Part shown: piece by piece, positions 49,186-57,684 of the stretch
How positions within the stretch are numbered: position 1 is the first letter of the stretch
How the letters are laid out: each line of letters starts with the position of its first letter
Assembly: GCF_036346595.1 (NCBI RefSeq)
Contig: NZ_CP107834.1
Span: forward strand, 5,394,001 to 5,458,000
Length of the DNA stretch: 64,000 nt
DNA from: Streptomyces sp. NBC_00525
GTDB lineage: Bacteria > Actinomycetota > Actinomycetes > Streptomycetales > Streptomycetaceae
Direction of reading: 5' to 3'
Notes under the pieces: model-generated
What the model was told of the DNA's origin: nothing
Databases searched by the model: none
Seen by the model: the letters and a program-made list of their open reading frames with translations, nothing else
Program-made: the position numbers and the translations under genes

Positions 49186-49367
49186 GTCCACATCTGACAA
49201 TTGGATGCCGCCGGTCGCTGACGCGCTGTCGGACGAAGTAGGGAAAGGAACCCTGGGATCGGCGGACACCGGGCACCGCCGTGAAGCCCCGTAGGTGCGG
49301 GTGGAGGGCCTGCGGGAGGAGAGCGGGTTCGTACGGCGACTGAGCCCCGAGCCCTCGGGCCGGGAAG

Positions 49368-50507
49368 CTAGCGTCCCAGGAGCTCGTTCAACCGAGGCCA
49401 CGTGGAGGCTGCGGCGAAACCCGAACGGACTCCGCCCACGCACAGCGGGAGCAACTGCTCCGCGCTCTTCGCCAGCAGTTGGTCGGGAAGGATCCGGCAC
49501 AGCACTCCGGAGGGGAAGGTGGAGAGCCCGAGGCTGCTCAAGGGGTGCTCCAGGGCGGTCTCCAGGGCGCCAGGGCTGGAATCGCCCAGAGCTGAGGGCA
49601 ACTGCGCTCCCACGGCGAACATGGCCAACCACAGCTGAAACAGGAAGGGATGGCCGAAACCGCTGTCGGAAGGACCGGCCGACGGACTGCGCCGCAGGTC
49701 GGAAAGGAACAGGTCGGTAATTTCCGGTCCGGTCATCCCCGCCTGCCCCAAGACGTTGTGGGCAGGCGGCGGTACGGCTTCGGACGAAGTCGTGGAGCAA
49801 GGGTAGATCACCGTCTGGCCGGAGAGACCGTCGAGGTGGGGCACGGTGCTGGCCGACGCGACCGAACCATTCATCGGACGGGTGGCGTCGGCGCCTGCCG
49901 AGAACAAGGCTGAGCGGCGTGTGCCCATCATGATGTGATGGCCCAACAGGCTGTCTTCAGAGTCGTGTTCCACCAGATTGGGCACTGACACGTAGGCATC
50001 CGCGCCCCGTGCCATGAGAAAGGTCGTCAGCGCCTTTCCATCGGTGACGGTGAGATCGAGGGTCTCCGCATAGCGGGCGAAGTCCCGCGCCTCCGAGGCC
50101 GGCAGGACGAGAGCGACCGGAGGTACGAAGCGGTCGACGACCGGAGCCCAGGACTCACCGGTGAGTGCGGCCAGCCGTACGACCTGCGCCGTGCGGGAGC
50201 CCCAACTGGTAAAGAGCACGAGGGGGCTGGTCGGCTTGGAGGCGATCGCCTGTGTCACGGCAGCGGTGAACCCGTCGCACAACTCGACGTCGTCCTGGAC
50301 CACCAGATGGTGAGTGGCCCCCTCCTCTACAGCTCCCCACGCCCGCCGTGCTGTGCGGATGGTGGCCGGTGGCCCTTCCGGGTCTGGGTCGAGGATCACG
50401 CGCAACCCCAGGTCCGGGTGCGCGTCGCGCAGTGCGTAGGCGGCCTTGCGCCGCCGTGGATGAGCCATGACGGCGGCAGAGAGGGCGATGTCCTGGTGTT
50501 GGAGCAC
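49368..50507 (-). CDS. Glycosyltransferase-like protein, paralogue 1 of the biosynthetic cluster
   Basis: This 379-residue protein starts at a GTG. Its N-terminal half is related to GT25/GT-A glycosyltransferases: IALSAAVMAHPRRRKAAYAL, then the metal-binding-like HHLVVQDDVEL and VEHDSEDSLLGHH. The second half lacks clear landmarks. It shares the same order of motifs with the gene at 57685-58836 (LSGAVMAHPARRGRA, HHLVLQDDAVL, VEHGDAPSLVGN), so the two are paralogues bracketing the cluster's regulator, exporter and loading genes. A sugar-transfer role on the product is inferred; substrates are unknown. Confidence 0.75.
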   Translation of the reverse strand: MLQHQDIALSAAVMAHPRRRKAAYALRDAHPDLGLRVILDPDPEGPPATIRTARRAWGAVEEGATHHLVVQDDVELCDGFTAAVTQAIASKPTSPLVLFTSWGSRTAQVVRLAALTGESWAPVVDRFVPPVALVLPASEARDFARYAETLDLTVTDGKALTTFLMARGADAYVSVPNLVEHDSEDSLLGHHIMMGTRRSALFSAGADATRPMNGSVASASTVPHLDGLSGQTVIYPCSTTSSEAVPPPAHNVLGQAGMTGPEITDLFLSDLRRSPSAGPSDSGFGHPFLFQLWLAMFAVGAQLPSALGDSSPGALETALEHPLSSLGLSTFPSGVLCRILPDQLLAKSAEQLLPLCVGGVRSGFAAASTWPRLNELLGR

Positions 50508-50583
50508 GGTGGGCCTTTCTTCTTCGCGGAGGGGTGAACCCGGGGGGCCGTGATGCGGGCGATTGTCAGGTGTCGGGTCCGGG

Positions 50584-51567
50584 TCAAATCCAGCCGCAGC
50601 GTCCGGCTTTGAGGCCGGCGTCGAACCGGCCGTTCGCGCCGAGGCGCTGTATCAGGTCGCTGATCTTCCGCTGGACGGTTCTCCGGGAGACGCCGAGCTG
50701 TTGTGCGACGGACTCGTCGGTGATCCCCGAAGCGAGCAGCCGGAGCAGAACCCGTTCGTTGAAGGCCAGGTCGGCACCTCCGTCCGGTCGTCCCAGCTCG
50801 CCGAGTGCCGTCGCCGTGAGCCACATCTGCTCGAACGTGGTGACGAGAGGGCTGACGACGCTGGTATCCCTAACGATGGTCGCGTCACTGGATTCCGCGG
50901 TCGGGTTCCGCGGGAGTACTGCGACAATTCCGTCGATGAGAAGCATGGACGGCGGAAGATTGGGCGTGGCGCGCAGAGCCACGCCCCTTTCCGTCATGCC
51001 CCGGATGAGGCCGGACACGGGGTGCTGGGCCGCCGTACCCGGGAGCAGCGCACGCAACCTCGCTCGCCCAAGACCGACGACGTCCTCCAGCAGGACTGCG
51101 AAGCCCGGAGCGAGCTGGGAGGTGACGCCGCTCGGGAGCGAGATGTCCACCTCCGTTGTCCGATCCGTCACCAGCTCCCGGAGCCGGTCGCGGAGCGCGC
51201 CCGGCCCGGAGACGTGCTCGTTCTGACTTGGCAGTGATGCGGGCTCGCCCTGCTGCTGGGCTATTGCCAGCAAAGCGCTGCGGGCTCGCATGATCGCAAT
51301 CTCCCGTTTTCTTCGCGCGAGTTCCTCTTCCTGGTGGGAGATCAGGATCTCGAGTCCGATTTCAGGATCCACGGGTCGGAGTCGTGCGGGCTCCTCCCGC
51401 GATACCCGCAGCAAGGTGAGATCTATCAGGGCGTCTAATGCGGGCCGCACGTCTGACTCCGTCAGATCAAGGTTCTTCGCAAGTTCCGACACGCCTAAGT
51501 GCGGTGCCTGGACCATCGCGTGATAGACCCGCTCGCACACAGGGGTGAGGCCCAAATTAGTCAGCAT
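50584..51567 (-). CDS. Cluster-situated regulator with TrmB-like and LuxR-like HTH domains
   Basis: This 327-residue transcriptional regulator has an N-terminal winged-helix segment of the TrmB type (LTPVCERVYHAMVQAPHLGVSELAKNLDLTESDVRPALDAL). A middle region may be phospholipase D-like (about 110-240). The C-terminal LuxR-type helix-turn-helix is LLRLLASGITDESVAQQLGVSRRTVQRKISDLIQRLG. This architecture recurs in Streptomyces secondary-metabolite clusters. Leu24 is encoded by TTA (51496-51498), so the regulator is probably a bldA-dependent switch for the cluster. It is transcribed leftward, 87 bp after the exporter permease stop. Confidence 0.88.
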   Translation of the reverse strand: MLTNLGLTPVCERVYHAMVQAPHLGVSELAKNLDLTESDVRPALDALIDLTLLRVSREEPARLRPVDPEIGLEILISHQEEELARRKREIAIMRARSALLAIAQQQGEPASLPSQNEHVSGPGALRDRLRELVTDRTTEVDISLPSGVTSQLAPGFAVLLEDVVGLGRARLRALLPGTAAQHPVSGLIRGMTERGVALRATPNLPPSMLLIDGIVAVLPRNPTAESSDATIVRDTSVVSPLVTTFEQMWLTATALGELGRPDGGADLAFNERVLLRLLASGITDESVAQQLGVSRRTVQRKISDLIQRLGANGRFDAGLKAGRCGWI

Positions 51568-51654
51568 CTGACCACTCCATTGGTAAGAGTAAAGGCATTC
51601 ACGGTATGTGGCGGATCCCCGTTGAATCGCGGCGACGTTCCACCAGACCTCTGT

Positions 51655-52473
51655 TTAGTGACCTGCACTCTGATAGTGGCGCATCTGTGATTTCCATGTC
51701 ATGGCGGCGCAGAGGGAAAGAAGGAGGCCTATGGGGAGGGTGAGAAAAGCCACCCAGAGCGGTACGTTCAGCTCCCCCTCCTTCCCCAGGACGACCACCG
51801 CGGGAAAGTAAGCCACGAAAGATATGGGAATGGCTATGAGGAAGGACTGGACGAAACCGGAGAAGATCGTTAAGGGGTAGTTTCCGGTAAGGTTGAAAAT
51901 CGTGTCGACAAAAATTCTGAACGACATGGTGTTGAGGGTCCGGAACACGAGCGATGCGACGGCCACCTGTATGGATGCCTCGATCAGGGCGCCGCCTGCG
52001 ACGCCTGCCATCAGAAAGGCGGCAGTGCCCGGACTGAAGTCGATGTCGACCTGCGGAAATGCGTATCCGAGGATGATCGAGGCAACCAGCAGGTCTCCTG
52101 CTGCACTCATCTGGAATTTGCTCGTCAGGAACTGGAGGAAGGGACTCATCGGCCGCAGAAGATAGCGATCGAACTCCGCCTCCCGGACCATGGAGTCAAG
52201 TGTCCACAAATGGCTGAGCGGCAGGATGGAGAGTGAGTGAGCGAGGAGCCGCAACCCATAGAGAAAGCAGATCTCCTCGAACACCCATCCGCCGATCACG
52301 CCGGAGTTGTACATGACGATGGCGACGAAGGAGAAGGCGCTGGCCTGGTAGATGATGCCCAGCAGCGTCATCGAAATAAAATTGGCCTTGTACTGCATCT
52401 GCGCGCGGATGGCGGCACGTTCGAGTATCCAGGCCGTTCGTGCCGTACGCATGAAGCGGCTTCGGCTAACCAC
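51655..52473 (-). CDS. ABC-2-type exporter permease A
   Basis: This 272-residue integral membrane protein has six hydrophobic segments (about 30-50, 58-80, 120-140, 145-170, 200-225, 235-260). It resembles the ABC-2/DUF990 permeases paired in daunorubicin-type exporters (EFDRYLLRPMSPFLQFL). With permease B and the ATPase it forms a three-gene exporter, probably for the cluster's product or self-resistance. Codon 201 is TTA (51871-51873). Its start overlaps the end of permease B by 8 bp. Confidence 0.87.
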   Translation of the reverse strand: MVSRSRFMRTARTAWILERAAIRAQMQYKANFISMTLLGIIYQASAFSFVAIVMYNSGVIGGWVFEEICFLYGLRLLAHSLSILPLSHLWTLDSMVREAEFDRYLLRPMSPFLQFLTSKFQMSAAGDLLVASIILGYAFPQVDIDFSPGTAAFLMAGVAGGALIEASIQVAVASLVFRTLNTMSFRIFVDTIFNLTGNYPLTIFSGFVQSFLIAIPISFVAYFPAVVVLGKEGELNVPLWVAFLTLPIGLLLSLCAAMTWKSQMRHYQSAGH

Positions 52474-53257
52474 CTTGGACCACCACCCTCCGCCGAGCCC
52501 TGCGCCAGACGGCGATGGCGGCCAGCGTCAGTGCTGCCAGCCAGAGCAGTTGGTGGGCGACTGCCCACAGGGCGTCCGCTCCGCTGACCTCACCGAGGTA
52601 CACGGTGATCGGCACATATGTCGTCGCCTGGAACGGGAGCAGATCGGCTATCTCGGCAAGCCAGCCGGGGAAGAGGGAGAGCGGTGCGAACGTGCCGGCG
52701 AAGAACTGGCTGATGATGCGGTAGAGGAGAGTGAGCCCGTCGATCTGCAGCGTCCAGAAGGCGCTCAGACCCACGAGGACACAGAGAAGGATATGGATCC
52801 CCAGCCCCAGCGTCAGACTGACGACGTACAACAGACCCGACACGACCGTGTGCGGCAGGCTCAGGGAACCGACGAGCAGGGCGATCGGAAGCGCCGGGAC
52901 GATGAAGAGCAGTGCTCCCGCGATGAGCCCGAGCTGGTGAGCTGCTATCTGAGAGAGGTAGCCGGAGGGCCGGAGTATCTCGAAGATGTGGGCGCCCCGG
53001 TTGACCTGCCGTTGTACGTAGGGCAAAACGGAACCGGACAGCAGCCAGGCATGGAGGCCGGCCAGCGTCACGTAGATCAGGAGCGGTTCCAGCGGCTGCT
53101 CGAACGTTCCCGACCGGTGCGCGGCGGTCCAGACGGCGTTGACCAGGAAGATCTGTATGAGCGCGCCCGCGCCCAGCATGATCGAGTTCGCACGGAAGAC
53201 CAGCGCTTCTCTGACCCTGCAGGCGATGATGGGCCGGTAGGCACCGCGGGAGATCAT
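52466..53257 (-). CDS. ABC-2-type exporter permease B
   Basis: This 263-residue integral membrane protein has about six hydrophobic segments and the ABC-2 permease signature LEPLLIYVTLAGLHAWLLSGSVLP. It also shows FAGTFAPLSLFPGWLAEIADLLPFQATTYVPI in the second half, which is typical of DUF990/YhhJ-like subunits. It pairs with permease A in a heterodimeric channel. Its start overlaps the ATPase stop by 4 bp; no signal peptide cleavage is expected. Confidence 0.87.
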   Translation of the reverse strand: MISRGAYRPIIACRVREALVFRANSIMLGAGALIQIFLVNAVWTAAHRSGTFEQPLEPLLIYVTLAGLHAWLLSGSVLPYVQRQVNRGAHIFEILRPSGYLSQIAAHQLGLIAGALLFIVPALPIALLVGSLSLPHTVVSGLLYVVSLTLGLGIHILLCVLVGLSAFWTLQIDGLTLLYRIISQFFAGTFAPLSLFPGWLAEIADLLPFQATTYVPITVYLGEVSGADALWAVAHQLLWLAALTLAAIAVWRRARRRVVVQGG

Positions 53258-54261
53258 CGGGCCGCCGCCCTCCTCGCGGGGTACACCTGTTTGATCACTT
53301 CCTCTAGGCTGGTCTCCTCGATGGACAGATCGACGATGTGTCCGAGCGTTCCGATCTCCGACAGTGCGGTCGGCACGGCCGACGCGGCGGCCGGGAGCCT
53401 CAGAGACACTTCCCCCGGCCCGGCGGAGACGACCGTCCCCGAGGCGAGGCTCTGACCTACTGTCAACTCAGCGGATCCTCCAGCTTCGTAGCGCACTTTG
53501 AGGACGCGCTCGGAGGCATAGCCGGCCTTGAGCTCCTTGACGGGGCCGTCGAAGGCGACGGTGCCGCGGTCGATGAGGATCACTCGGTCGCAGAGACGCT
53601 CGATGTCGGCGAGGTCGTGCGTGGTCAGAACGATGGTGGCGCGGCGTTCCTGGCTGACCTGCTCGATGAACCCGCAGACGCGGTCCTTGGCGTGCACGTC
53701 GAGACCGATGGTGGGTTCGTCCAGGTAGAGGACGGAGGGTTGGTGGAGGAAGGCGGCGGCAAGATCGCCCCGCATGCGCTGGCCTAGGCTGAGCTGGCGG
53801 ACAGGGGTGGGCAGGATTTCGTCGAGTCCCAGTACCTGGTCGAGGTAGGCCAGTTGGCTGCGGTAGGCCTTCGGGTCGACGTCATAGAGCGCCGCCAGGA
53901 GCTTCATCGACTCCACGAGGGGCAGATCCCACCACAGTTGACTGCGTTGTCCGAAGACCGCTCCGATCCGCTGGGCGTTCTCGCGCCGGTTGCGGGAAGG
54001 AGCGGAGCCGGCGACGTGGACGCTGCCGGAGGTCGGCTCGAGAACTCCCGTCAGGAGTTTGATGGTTGTGCTCTTGCCCGCGCCGTTAGGCCCGATGTAG
54101 CCCACGACCTCACCGGCGTCGACGCTGAAACTGATGCCGTCGACGGCGCGCACCACATCGTATTCTCGTGACACGAGCGTTCTAAAGGCGGAAAATCTGC
54201 CATTCTTTTGGCGTGGCCGCTGAAACTCTTTCACGAGATCCTGGACCTCGATGAGTGGCAC
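53254..54261 (-). CDS. ABC exporter ATPase
   Basis: This 335-residue nucleotide-binding subunit has Walker A GYIGPNGAGKST, Q-loop VFGQRSQLWWDLP, signature LSLGQRMRGDLAAAF, Walker B VLYLDEPTIGLDVHAKD and H-loop TTHDLADIERLCDRV. The C-terminal 80 residues extend beyond the core, as in DrrA-like antibiotic exporters. The preferred start is GTG 54261 (PLIEVQDLVKEF), with AGGAG 5 bases upstream; an ATG 22 codons earlier is poorly supported. A palindrome 47-63 bp upstream of the start is a candidate operator. Confidence 0.92.
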   Translation of the reverse strand: MPLIEVQDLVKEFQRPRQKNGRFSAFRTLVSREYDVVRAVDGISFSVDAGEVVGYIGPNGAGKSTTIKLLTGVLEPTSGSVHVAGSAPSRNRRENAQRIGAVFGQRSQLWWDLPLVESMKLLAALYDVDPKAYRSQLAYLDQVLGLDEILPTPVRQLSLGQRMRGDLAAAFLHQPSVLYLDEPTIGLDVHAKDRVCGFIEQVSQERRATIVLTTHDLADIERLCDRVILIDRGTVAFDGPVKELKAGYASERVLKVRYEAGGSAELTVGQSLASGTVVSAGPGEVSLRLPAAASAVPTALSEIGTLGHIVDLSIEETSLEEVIKQVYPARRAAAR

Positions 54262-54307
54262 GTGAGCTCCTCGTCTCTCCTGGCGCGATCGGGAATCCGA
54301 AGGCACT

Positions 54308-54324
54308 ACCCACGTACCGTGGGT
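54308..54324. promoter_or_regulatory. Candidate operator palindrome upstream of the exporter operon
   Basis: The 7-base arms ACCCACG (54308-54314) and CGTGGGT (54318-54324) surround a 3-base TAC spacer. The site is 47-63 bp upstream of the exporter ATPase start, a usual place for a dimeric regulator. The cluster's own regulator is encoded just beyond the permeases. Binding is untested. Confidence 0.5.
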
Positions 54325-54448
54325 CACGGCCCTACGGATTTTTACTCCATGGGGCTTCGTGAAGTGATGTTCGGTGACTGGTGCAGCGGCTAGCCGAGAT
54401 GGTAGCTGCGGGTTTCCGGTCGCCGCAACCCGGATTCGCTCCTGATAT

Positions 54449-54477
54449 CGCAGTCTTCTTTAAGAAAGACGACTGCG
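54449..54477 (-). terminator. Hairpin between small ORF and exporter operon
   Basis: CGCAGTC (54449-54455) and GACTGCG (54471-54477) pair, with a further TCTTT/AAAGA stem after one mismatch. This gives a hairpin with an AAG loop in an AT-richer stretch. It lies about 70 bp past the stop of the small gene at 54548-54862 on the minus strand and may end that transcript, or act as an operator. Confidence 0.45.
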
Positions 54478-54547
54478 TTAAATGGCCATGCTGTTATGTC
54501 CGGCAATTGACAGGAGGGGTTCCGCTTCGGGGGAGTCGGTGAAGCAT

Positions 54548-54862
54548 TCAGTGGGGCGGTGCATCTCGCGGGTCCATGATGTCCAGAATTTGCATGCTTC
54601 GCGATTCCCAGTCGGACAAACAGGGCGCGGTGGCGTATGCGCGCGCACACAACCGCTGTGCTGCCCTCAGCGCCTCGTCCGGTGTCTTCGTGCTGTGCAG
54701 GAGAACCAGATCGAGATAACCGGGCCCCAGCTGGACTCTGATGTGCTCGAGCCGGTCCTCCGCGCGGGCGATGGCCCACAGGATGTCGCAGACCGTCCCG
54801 GCCGGCAGGCTCGTCCGAGGCCCTCTGCCAACGTGCATGTGCCGGGACCAGGCGGCATACAT
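54548..54862 (-). CDS. Small conserved-looking protein, unknown function
   Basis: This 104-residue reading frame has strong G/C third-position bias and GAGG 7 bases before the ATG at 54862. The protein has an amphipathic, probably helical centre (TVCDILWAIARAEDRLEHIRVQLG, TPDEALRAAQRLCARAY) without signal or membrane segments. I do not recognise it. It lies between the exporter and the MbtH gene, divergent from the biosynthetic operon. A frame-shifted alternative covering the same bases is less plausible. Confidence 0.6.
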   Translation of the reverse strand: MYAAWSRHMHVGRGPRTSLPAGTVCDILWAIARAEDRLEHIRVQLGPGYLDLVLLHSTKTPDEALRAAQRLCARAYATAPCLSDWESRSMQILDIMDPRDAPPH

Positions 54863-55114
54863 GTAAGAACCTCGCAGGCATCGGCGGCTTCTTCGGACGT
54901 GTGCGTTCACTGCTGGTCAGCGTCGTTGTCTCCTCGGGTGCCCGAGGGGGGAAAGCGCGGCCGGGGAAGGGGCGCGGCCGGCCGGCTCCCTGACCCGCTG
55001 TCTCGGCCAGGTGATTCTCTGGAGGTTAGCCACCGCTTCCCGAGGTGAGAAGGGTTGGCTCTGTCGCAGTTGAGTCATGTCGCAATCTCGCCATTCGGTG
55101 AATGTATTTCCTGG

Positions 55115-55142
55115 TTGACATCGACTTTCCGTCGGGTAGTGT
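55115..55142 (+). promoter_or_regulatory. Predicted promoter of the biosynthetic operon
   Basis: A sigma70-like TTGACA (55115-55120) is followed after 16 bases by TAGTGT (55137-55142). It lies about 160 bp upstream of the mbtH-like ATG, in an otherwise gene-free 440-bp divergent region (54863-55302). No operator motif is obvious beside it. Function is inferred from the sequence only. Confidence 0.5.
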
Positions 55143-55302
55143 TCAGGGGCCCAAGTGGGCAGGGGGTGGGAAAATCGATCCCCTGGTACCGCAAGGCGAG
55201 ATGCTCCTTGTGTGTACGTGAATCACCGGAGCGCGCGGGGGGAGCAGCTGTGACGGCTGCTGTTCCTCCGGGGATCTCGAAGCAGTGGAAAGGGCCTGCG
55301 AA

Positions 55303-55485
55303 ATGGATGAGACGCGGGATGTTTTCGACGTCGTCGTCAATCTGGAAGGGCAGTATTCCATCTGGCTTGCCGGCAGGCCGATTCCCGAGGGTTGGAGTGC
55401 GGTGGGGTTCTCCGGCGCCAAGGTGGACTGTCTGAGCCGGATAGAAGAGCTGTGGACCGATATGCGCCCACGCAGTCTTCGCTGA
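55303..55485 (+). CDS. MbtH-like protein
   Basis: This 60-residue chaperone-like partner of NRPS adenylation domains shows the MbtH core [19 protein letters not shown], then [17 protein letters not shown]. Usual members have a proline directly after the first Trp; here it is Leu. It is the first gene of the biosynthetic operon. The downstream NRPS adenylation domain is the probable client. GGAAAGGG lies upstream of the ATG at 55303; a longer in-frame version starts at 55285. Confidence 0.88.
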   Translation: MDETRDVFDVVVNLEGQYSIWLAGRPIPEGWSAVGFSGAKVDCLSRIEELWTDMRPRSLR

Positions 55486-55640
55486 GGACTGTCCTCCTCG
55501 TGAGGGAAACAGTTCAACAAGGCCGATCAATTATCCGAGCGGCCTGGCGGACTGTCCGTCGGCGCGGGAGTCGCTGATACCCGGCCCGGAGCCCGACCGT
55601 GCGGGCCACGTAGTCACCCAGAGAGGTATTCGAAGCCGTC

Positions 55641-57644
55641 GTGATACCGCAGAGAAGCGTGAACGAGCTACTGTACGAGCGTGCCGAGGACGACGCGTCG
55701 GGGGTCACCTACACCTTCCTGGACGCGTTCTCCGGACGGCGCGCCTCACGCACCCAGTCACTGACCAATGGTGAACTCCTGCTGCGAACACGTGCTTTGG
55801 CGGCTCGGATCCAATCGGTGGCGCTGCGCGGCGACCGCGTCCTGGTGCTGAACCAACCCGGCCTCGACTACGTCGTCGGTGTCTACGCCTGCATGCTCGC
55901 GGGAGTGGTCGCCGTCCCTGCCTACCCGCCGGAGAAGACCCGGCTGAGCCGGGGCATGGAGCGGGTGCGCGCGATCGTGGAGGACGCACAGCCCCGTTGC
56001 GTCCTGGTGGACGGCGAGACGGCGGAGGCCACGCAGGGTGTGGTGACGGGACACCTGGAGTGGATCAATTCCGCCGAGTGGGACGCTGCGGACGCGGCCC
56101 GCCATTCGCTGCCCGACGTGTCCTCGGACGACATTGCCGTGCTGCAGTACACGTCCGGCTCGACCGGCCGTCCGAAGGGCGTCATGCTCTCGCACGGCAA
56201 TCTGCTGTACAACCTGCGCGCGGGGCGTGACGCGTACGGCATCGCCGACAGGATGGACGGAGTCTTCTGGCTGCCGCCCTACCACGACATGGGGCTCATC
56301 GGCGGCCTCCTCATGGCTCTCTACTGCGGTGGGCACAGCCGGCTGCTCGCCCCCCTGTCCTTCCTCCGCGACCCGTTGCGGTGGGTCCAGGCCATGTCCG
56401 ACTGTGGCTCCTATGTGAGCGCGGCTCCGGACTTCGCCTATGACCTGTGTGCCCGGGCCGCGGCGGCCGCTCCGGAGGAGGTCGCCGAGCTGGACCTGTC
56501 GAACTGGCATGTCGCCATATCGGGAGCCGAACCGGTGCGCGCGGACACTCTGCGCAGGTTCGCCGAGGCCTTCGCGCCGGCGGGGTTCCGGCAGTCCGCG
56601 TTCAGGCCCTCGTTCGGTCTCGCCGAGAACACGCTTCTGGTGACCGCGCCGACGGAGGGCCTGTCCATCGTGTCCTTGGACGCGGCGGAACTCGAACAGA
56701 ACCGGGTGCTCGAAGCAGCCTCGGGAGCCGTCACCCGTGACGTCGTCGGGTGCGGCACGAGCGCCGACCCCGCACAGCGGGTGGAGATCGTCGACCCGCG
56801 GACCCGGGCGCGATGCCCCCGGGGGGTCGTGGGCGAGATCTGGGTGAACGGTCCGAGTGCCGCTCGTGGGTACTGGGGTGACGCGGCGGAGTCGACAGCG
56901 ACGTTCGGCGCCATGACCGACGACGGGGAGGGGCCGTTCCTGCGCACCGGCGACCTCGGGTTCACCAGGGACGCCGAACTCTTCGTGACCGGCCGGCTGA
57001 AGGACCTCATCATCATCCGAGGCCGCAACCACTACCCGCAGGACCTCGAGAGGACGGTCGAGGAGGCGCATCCCTCTCCGAGGAGCGGTCGCTGTGTGGC
57101 CTTCTCCGTCGACGAGGGCGCCGAAGAACAGCTCGTGCTGGCCGTCGAAGCGGCTGCCAGGAGTTCCGAGGCGGATCGCCGGAGCATGGCTGAGGCGATC
57201 CGCACCCGGATCGGCGAACAACACGACGTGTCGGTGCGCGAGATCGTGTTCGTGCCGCGCGGAGGTATCCGACGCACCTCCAGCGGCAAGCTGCGGCGGT
57301 CGGCGGTACGCACCTCCTACCTGGCGGGCGAGTACCCGCCCGAGAAGCGGTTCCCCAGGCCGTACACGCCGCCCAGGGACGCGGTCGAGCGGGCGGTCGC
57401 CGGCGCGTGGGAAAGGGTCCTCGGCATCGGAGCGGTGGGAGTTCACGACCGCTTCTTCGAGCTGGGCGGGGACTCGCTCAAGGCCGTTCAGATGCTGGGG
57501 AGCCTGTGGGCCTCCGACGGATACGAACTGACGCTGGAGGAGGTGGCCGAGGCGCACACGGTCGAAACCGTCGCTGAGGTGATCCGGCGGCGTGGGACAA
57601 CCGTCCGCCCGGCCGCCGAAGAGGTCCGGATCGACCTCGGCTGA
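55641..57644 (+). CDS. Fatty acyl-AMP ligase fused to an acyl carrier protein
   Basis: This 667-residue loading protein activates a fatty acid as acyl-AMP and transfers it to its own carrier domain. The adenylating part (about 1-560) has the FAAL/ANL motifs LQYTSGSTGRPKGVMLSHG (about 170), FWLPPYHDMGLIGG, FRPSFGLAENTLLV, FLRTGDLGF and GRLKDLIIIRGRNHYPQD. The C-terminal carrier domain has FELGGDSLKAVQM (serine at about 611). Such proteins start lipopeptide assembly lines. GTG 55641 is used; GTG 55659 is an alternative. It is the probable source of an acyl starter for the NRPS downstream. Confidence 0.92.
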   Translation: MIPQRSVNELLYERAEDDASGVTYTFLDAFSGRRASRTQSLTNGELLLRTRALAARIQSVALRGDRVLVLNQPGLDYVVGVYACMLAGVVAVPAYPPEKTRLSRGMERVRAIVEDAQPRCVLVDGETAEATQGVVTGHLEWINSAEWDAADAARHSLPDVSSDDIAVLQYTSGSTGRPKGVMLSHGNLLYNLRAGRDAYGIADRMDGVFWLPPYHDMGLIGGLLMALYCGGHSRLLAPLSFLRDPLRWVQAMSDCGSYVSAAPDFAYDLCARAAAAAPEEVAELDLSNWHVAISGAEPVRADTLRRFAEAFAPAGFRQSAFRPSFGLAENTLLVTAPTEGLSIVSLDAAELEQNRVLEAASGAVTRDVVGCGTSADPAQRVEIVDPRTRARCPRGVVGEIWVNGPSAARGYWGDAAESTATFGAMTDDGEGPFLRTGDLGFTRDAELFVTGRLKDLIIIRGRNHYPQDLERTVEEAHPSPRSGRCVAFSVDEGAEEQLVLAVEAAARSSEADRRSMAEAIRTRIGEQHDVSVREIVFVPRGGIRRTSSGKLRRSAVRTSYLAGEYPPEKRFPRPYTPPRDAVERAVAGAWERVLGIGAVGVHDRFFELGGDSLKAVQMLGSLWASDGYELTLEEVAEAHTVETVAEVIRRRGTTVRPAAEEVRIDLG

Positions 57645-57684
57645 TGAGCCGGGGCAGGCTCGACACCATGGAGTGCTGACCGCG

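Noticed and set aside
49287..49301. CCCCGTAGGTGCGGG, resembling a CRISPR repeat core downstream of cas2
   Set aside because: Only the short GC-rich stem matches, without flanking handle sequence or a second copy; chance is likely at this GC content.
54390..54881. 163-codon alternative frame over the small gene at 54548-54862
   Set aside because: It has poorer third-position bias and no ribosome site; the other frame is more gene-like.
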